Position numbers and translations under genes: made by a program. DNA of 64,000 nt from Alnus glutinosa (taxonomy: Eukaryota; Streptophyta; Magnoliopsida; Fagales; Betulaceae), in the NCBI RefSeq assembly GCF_958979055.1, contig NC_084889.1, positions 1,922,001 to 1,986,000 on the forward strand, given 5' to 3'. The notes below the pieces were generated by a model. The model did no database searches, was not told where the DNA came from, and worked only from the letters and a program-made list of their open reading frames with translations. Numbering within the stretch: position 1 is the first letter of the stretch; the number at the start of each line of letters is the position of its first letter. Shown here in pieces: positions 58,883-64,000 of this stretch.

Positions 58883-61140
58883 ACTCGAGTTCCTGCATAT
58901 ACAATGTCATCGTCACCTACAGGATAAGGATCATTTTCCATATAATCGAAGCTACTCTTTAAGAAATGCACAAGATGAAATCTGATCCTATGCCCAAGGA
59001 ACAACAAGGCTCAAATACGATTATATATAGGAGGTCTTGAAACATCCTTGCTTCTCTATTGATTCCATGCTTACTTGACTCACCGTCATCATAATGCAGT
59101 TCAAGATTCAAAGAATTTAAGAAGAACTTCTTATTTTCATAGACCACCAGATTTCTTAAGCCCCATCTTTCCCAATTTTTCTTAATGAATGAATCATTGT
59201 CTAGTATATGGAACTGTAATCTATTCAAATATAAATTCCAAAGAAGAGGACCATACATGACCAACCCAATTAACCTTCCGACCACCATTCACAAAACACA
59301 ATCTTTTGTCAATGAGAAAATCCCCAATGATTATCTAAACAATTATTTTCCTTTTTGTTTTGGATAACGAGGAGAACCTCCGCACCCATAGCTAACCATA
59401 GGATTAATAGAGCATTGACATCTAGCTCAGCAAATTTCCTCTCCATTTTAGCTGAAAAATCATATTTATCTATTTTTGAAACCCATTTTTTCAAACCACC
59501 TACATTCCAAAGTCATGTTCATTTCTTATCAAGAGTCAAAAAGTATTTCCTTTTTATATTTGTGAGCTTGGTGAGCACTGTAGCAGCTCACCAATTTTTT
59601 TTGGCTAAAGTAGTTAGCCGGATGCAGCTACATTTTCACCCAAATGTGCATCCGGGCTAGCCAAAAATAACCTTTTGCTAGCCGGGTACGAATGCCAAAC
59701 CCGAACACTTAAACTGTCCTACACTGGTACACCCAAACACTAGGTCAATCAGGAGATACACACTAACAGAGACAAATCCGCATAGACCTCCATACGGTCT
59801 TGGTGTTCAATAAAAACGATACTGGAGTCCCTACCACAACCCCAATCATGAGTTGTATCACTCTATAAACCAAAACAATCACCACAAGAAGTTTGATTTT
59901 CCAGTTTGCTTTTAAATACAATTAGAACTACACCACCGCCTTATCCAAACCCATAATATCAGAATGCTTATGGAAGATGGAATCGACGTCGGATAACTTA
60001 CAAGAGGGGAGGGATGGAGAGCTGAACAGTCAAGGCGAGCCTCCGATTTCCGACTGGAACAGTGTGTGTGTATGTCTCTCTCTCGTTTCGCTGCCCTACA
60101 CGCCGATGGAACTTCTCCGAATGACGAATTTACCTCAAGTCTACGAAACTTGCCTTTTTGTTCATGCTTCGGCCCATGTATTGTTCTTGGGTTGTATTCT
60201 GCTTTGGGCTTTCACTGAATATTTGGCCCAATTTCCCCTCTGGCTAGTGGCTGCATACTATACCTCCAGCCCACCTTTTGAGGGCTACATCAGCCTTTAG
60301 GTTAACTATTGTTAAGAAATTTTAAAGATTGACGGGCATTATTACATTAGTCCAATAAAATGATGGCGGAATAGGGGTGTAGTTTTTCTCAGGACCGAGT
60401 AATTCTAAAACCTATATATATATTTTTTTATTACTATTATCCCAGCATGATGTGGTTGTGTCAATCAGCCTTTAGATATGATTCTTTTGTTTTTTAACAA
60501 TAGTTAATATGTACTATCACGTCAGCAAAGTGAAATAGTGATAAAATAAAAGTGCAGTTTCTACTCTCTAGCATTAGTCTTTCAAAACCAAAGTTGTACG
60601 GCAACCTTATAACGTAACAACCACAAATAGTTGGCTATAGTATATTACTTGAGATAAATGTTAGATTGTTTTGTAGGAGTAATAGAAATTATAGTTATAT
60701 TGTTTTGAATTAGATCTAAAAGCAACTCTCTTTTAACGGAGTTTGTGATTATCCTGTTAATTGCCCTCTAGCTGGGTCCTAGGGTTTTTTTTTAAAAAAA
60801 ATTATTTGCTCATGTTTGTATGTTTGTATGATTTTTAGTCCTTGTATTTTAGGAATAAAATCCTCTTCATTTAAAGTGAAATAGAGACGAGTTATTTCAT
60901 GGTTAATATTTTATTTTTCAGATTTAACAATTTACATAATGCCACTTTATGAATATATTATTATGTTATTTAAAAATTTTAAATGATGTAACATCGTGTA
61001 CTTAATTAGATGCAACTACATAAAATCGTAACTGTAAAATATTTTCTCTCCATTTTGCTTGTCCTAGTTTTGAGGGGTTGCTTGTGGATCTCTCTTTTTT
61101 GGTTCAGTCTCTTCAATAAATTTGTGGGTCAGGATTTTTT
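58883..61140. other. FLX-like upstream region and spacer
   Basis: Contains the 5' side of the FLX-like gene. The frame at 59977-60300 (MESTSDNLQEGRDGELNS, with a hydrophobic segment) has no family features, and I do not call it. No other gene seen. Confidence 0.4.
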
Positions 61141-61600
61141 CAGTACTCAATCAAATACAAGACTAATTGTTGCTAAGACCCCAAGGAGGCTCAACAACAT
61201 AATTTGAGCCCAAGGAAGGCCCGTGGCCACAAAGGCCCAGAATAAACCAAGAAGGCCTATAAGGTCTCCTCCCTCTCGATAAAACTATTCTGAACCTAAA
61301 CTCATTCTCTCTGCACTCTCTAGAGAGGGGGCTCCTTCCCTTAGAAGGAGCTCCCTCGCCCTCAATACATTGTTTTTCCCCCCTCAGTTCAGAAACACTG
61401 ATTTGGGAGTCGGAGTGTCTACAGTCAGAGGATCAACGGCCTACTGACAACCCCTCTCTCTCTCTTTTACAGGTTTTAAAAGAAGAAGCCCAATCCAACG
61501 TGTGGATGCTGAATCATTTTGGAAATCGACAAAGAGAAAATCAATCCAATTCTCAAAATCTAGTTTTCTAGAAAATTACAATACGTTAAAACTTGTTTCT
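61141..61600. mobile_element. Gypsy-type LTR fragment (possible)
   Basis: Phrases such as CTGATTTGGGAGTCGGAGTG (61399-61418), CTCTCTAGAGAGG and CAAGGAAGGCCCGTGGCC are typical of Ty3/Gypsy LTRs in eudicots. No ends or target duplication could be fixed, and no protein frame is attached. Confidence 0.38.
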
Positions 61601-62671
61601 AATGCATGTCATATCAAAACTCACAATTAAGGTTATATAAGAAGTATCCTGGAATTGAATGAGATTGTACTAAATATCATTGCCAAAACAAAATATCTCG
61701 ACATTGATATTTTCTTTTCTTTGACTTATAACAATATTTCATGCCATCTGTTACTCTGTTGGTTTTGGCCTGATGCCCTCAAAGCTGCGGTTCAGTTCAG
61801 TTCAGTTCCTGATATGCTCCAATTAGTCTCCAAACCTTAAATATCATACCTTTTTTTTTTTTTTTTTTTTTTTTTGTAAATTAATATCATACATTTATGT
61901 GTGTGTGTGAGTGACAAAATTAATATAATATGATTAGACCAAAACTCATTAAATTAAGTTTTTAGATTGAATGGCATTTGAATACATTATATTATGGTAC
62001 TTATCTTCAATATATAGATTACCCAATACTTTGTAATTATTGTAAGAATTTTGATACCAATATAAATAACTCATGGGCCCAATTAATAAAAGGTTTATCC
62101 CACAAAAAAGTTCACTCTATCAAAGTTTAAGAGCCTACTACATGACATTTATAACAGGGACGGAGCCAGACATTTTAATGGGAGAGGGCCAAATAAATTT
62201 TTTTTTTAAGTAGGGGTTAAAGTATATATATAAAGGCAAATTTTAAGTAAATTAAACATAACTCAGTTTTGATATTTTTATTATTCCATTCAAATTAAAA
62301 ATCAATAAGCAAAAGTGAAAAGAGTTTTTAGAAAAAAAAAAAAAGAAAGAAAGAAAGAGTAAAGAAAACCATTGTCCAAAGATTCAGAAAATAAAAAATA
62401 AAAATAAAGAAGGTTTCAGTTATTTTTTCCACACATTCTTAAGAAATCGAGCTTAGTTAAGCTTGTGACTCCTCAAATCTACACTTGTCTTCTTCCAATG
62501 CATTACTTGACTAAACAATTTTCGTTTACTTTGAACAAAGCCTCTACAACTTTGTAAAAATCCTTTCATTGTTACCTTCTCAGGCATGTCCATTGCTACC
62601 CATGAAATATTAAAGAAATTTTTTTTGACAATAGTTGAACAGATGATAAAAGGGAAGGGGCCAAAGAAAAA

Positions 62672-62720
<49 letters not shown>

Positions 62721-64000
62721 CAATAGGCAAAAAAAAAAAAAAAAAAACCTTAATTTGATTCATCTAAAAAAAAAATACCTTAATTTTTTTTTTTTGTTTT
62801 ACCTTAATTTTTTTTTTTCTTAAGAGTTGAGGGGGGGCCACCGCCCCCACCGCCCACCTCTCTCTTGTCTTTGTCATTGTTTATAACTCTCTCCGGCTCT
62901 TGTTATTATGATGATTTTTTTACTGATTTAATTATGAGAGGCTCTCCGGCCGCTATTCTGATGGCTGCTTTTTCTCTTATTTTGTAAATACCTACTGTCT
63001 AGTCCAATCGTGAAAAATCTATAAAGATAATGAACTATTTTTTTCATTTTTCTTAACTATAAAATAATGGAAAAGTCATCCAATAGCAGATTTATTGGAA
63101 ATAATGTGAAAAAGAAGTTTTTAACGAATTTTAAGAATGAGATTCGAAATTATACTAATAGAGATTGGAGAGATAGAGAGAGATGGGCGGGGGGAGAGGT
63201 GGATGGCTACGGCTGGTCAGTACCTTTCAGGCCGAGGGATATGTCAAAAATATTTCATATGAAAGCTTCCAAAATTTTCTTAATGGGTTTGTGACAGGAA
63301 ATGATGGGGTCTCCACCACAACAGCTTTATCTACTATAATATCATTCTTCCAGAATGCTCATGGGTACCTAATAAATGCTTTTCTTTTTCTTTTTTATTT
63401 GTCAAGCTCCTGCCTTTAATTCATTTTCACTTTTATTTTATACACGTACGTACAATTAAAAATATAAAATCTAATATAAATTATGAAATAATTTCTTGCC
63501 ATTTTGATTAGAACGGATAGGATCCTGACTTTTAATCGGTCCAAAACTCTTACCTAATGATCGGAATGTCTATTATAATTTAATGCCAACAGACACGTCA
63601 AAGAAGACAGAAAATTGAACAACTTGCCTAGCTAGAGTCATGCAATTGAGATGAGGCATAGAGACTTCAGAAATAAAATCCAAAATGACATTTTCTCGGC
63701 AATGAAAATAAACAAATCATGATCGATATAAGAGTCAATTAATTCTAATGGGATTTGGAAAATCTAAGGGGGTGTTTGATAAACATTTCCAACTCTCTTT
63801 CTATTTTTTTTTTTCACTTCTACCAAAAAAATCAAATCTAAAACATTATTTCTTTTCTTTTTTTCCCGCTTTTTATATCACATCAATAAATTTTTTATTA
63901 ATATTCAAATAAAAAAATTCACTAGAAAACAAAACATTTTTACTTTTCTATAAAACAATTTCAAATTTTTATATATTTTATATCACATCAATCACTTTTT
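61601..64000. other. AT-rich intergenic DNA
   Basis: A T run (about 61852-61875), a TA microsatellite (about 62681-62715) and transposon-like patches ('ggacggagccaga' at 62159, 'ggggggccaccgcccccacc' at 62830) are present. The small overlapping frames at 63067-63419 have no recognisable product. No gene supported. Confidence 0.4.

Noticed and set aside
59977..60300. 107-residue ORF upstream of the FLX-like gene
   Set aside because: It mixes hydrophilic and hydrophobic low-complexity stretches, with no known family, no conserved context and no splice structure.

Overview
This window is nuclear DNA from a flowering plant, most likely a woody eudicot. The protein-coding genes have spliced plant structures (GT-AG introns plus one GC-AG intron), and every recognised product belongs to a land-plant family. 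The DNA between genes is very AT-rich and full of microsatellites, homopolymer runs and small transposons. I cannot name the species from sequence alone. No bacterial, viral or organellar gene is evident.

Genes. From left to right there are seven well-supported genes. (1) The 3' half of a GH31 alpha-glucosidase (1-1424, +). (2) A single-exon CRF-type AP2/ERF transcription factor of the ERF118 kind (9795-10787, +). (3) A six-exon NADPH-dependent reductase of the cinnamoyl-CoA/dihydroflavonol reductase superfamily (16246-17668, -). (4) A two-exon 3-ketoacyl-CoA synthase of the KCS6/CUT1 type for cuticular wax (35648-37415, +). (5) A tRNA-Val(UAC) (42136-42208, -). (6) A seven-exon homocysteine S-methyltransferase of the HMT1 type (53598-56553, +). 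(7) A three-exon FLX-like coiled-coil protein (57764-58882, -), convergent with HMT1. I followed the reading frame across every splice junction of the four spliced genes, and all are intact. There is also one unrecognised ORF fragment (8162-8461, -). The genes are functionally unrelated and do not form a cluster.

Mobile DNA. The rest is a layered record of transposition. A complete TRIM retroelement with two 207-bp LTRs lies at 1914-2426. A GC-rich TIR element with an 8-bp target duplication lies at 20284-21152. A 182-bp foldback element with a 9-bp duplication lies at 25344-25525. A near-perfect palindrome of about 585 bp, with a 9-bp duplication and several G-box motifs, lies at 31297-31881. 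A PIF/Harbinger-like element with a TAA duplication lies at 32596-33230. A 1.8-kb Mutator-type Pack element carrying a broken DUF569 gene fragment, with an exact 9-bp duplication, lies at 38398-40208. A poly(A) retroposon with a 12-bp duplication (42828-48541) was later split by a putative 4.6-kb solo LTR (43592-48221, duplication TTTGC).

The most noteworthy items are the Pack element with its captured gene fragments, the nested retroposon and giant solo LTR, the intact TRIM, the G-box palindrome, and an orphan cluster of three E2F consensus sites at 6336-6407. I found no convincing new multi-gene system. Every family call rests on recognising sequence by eye, with no database search.
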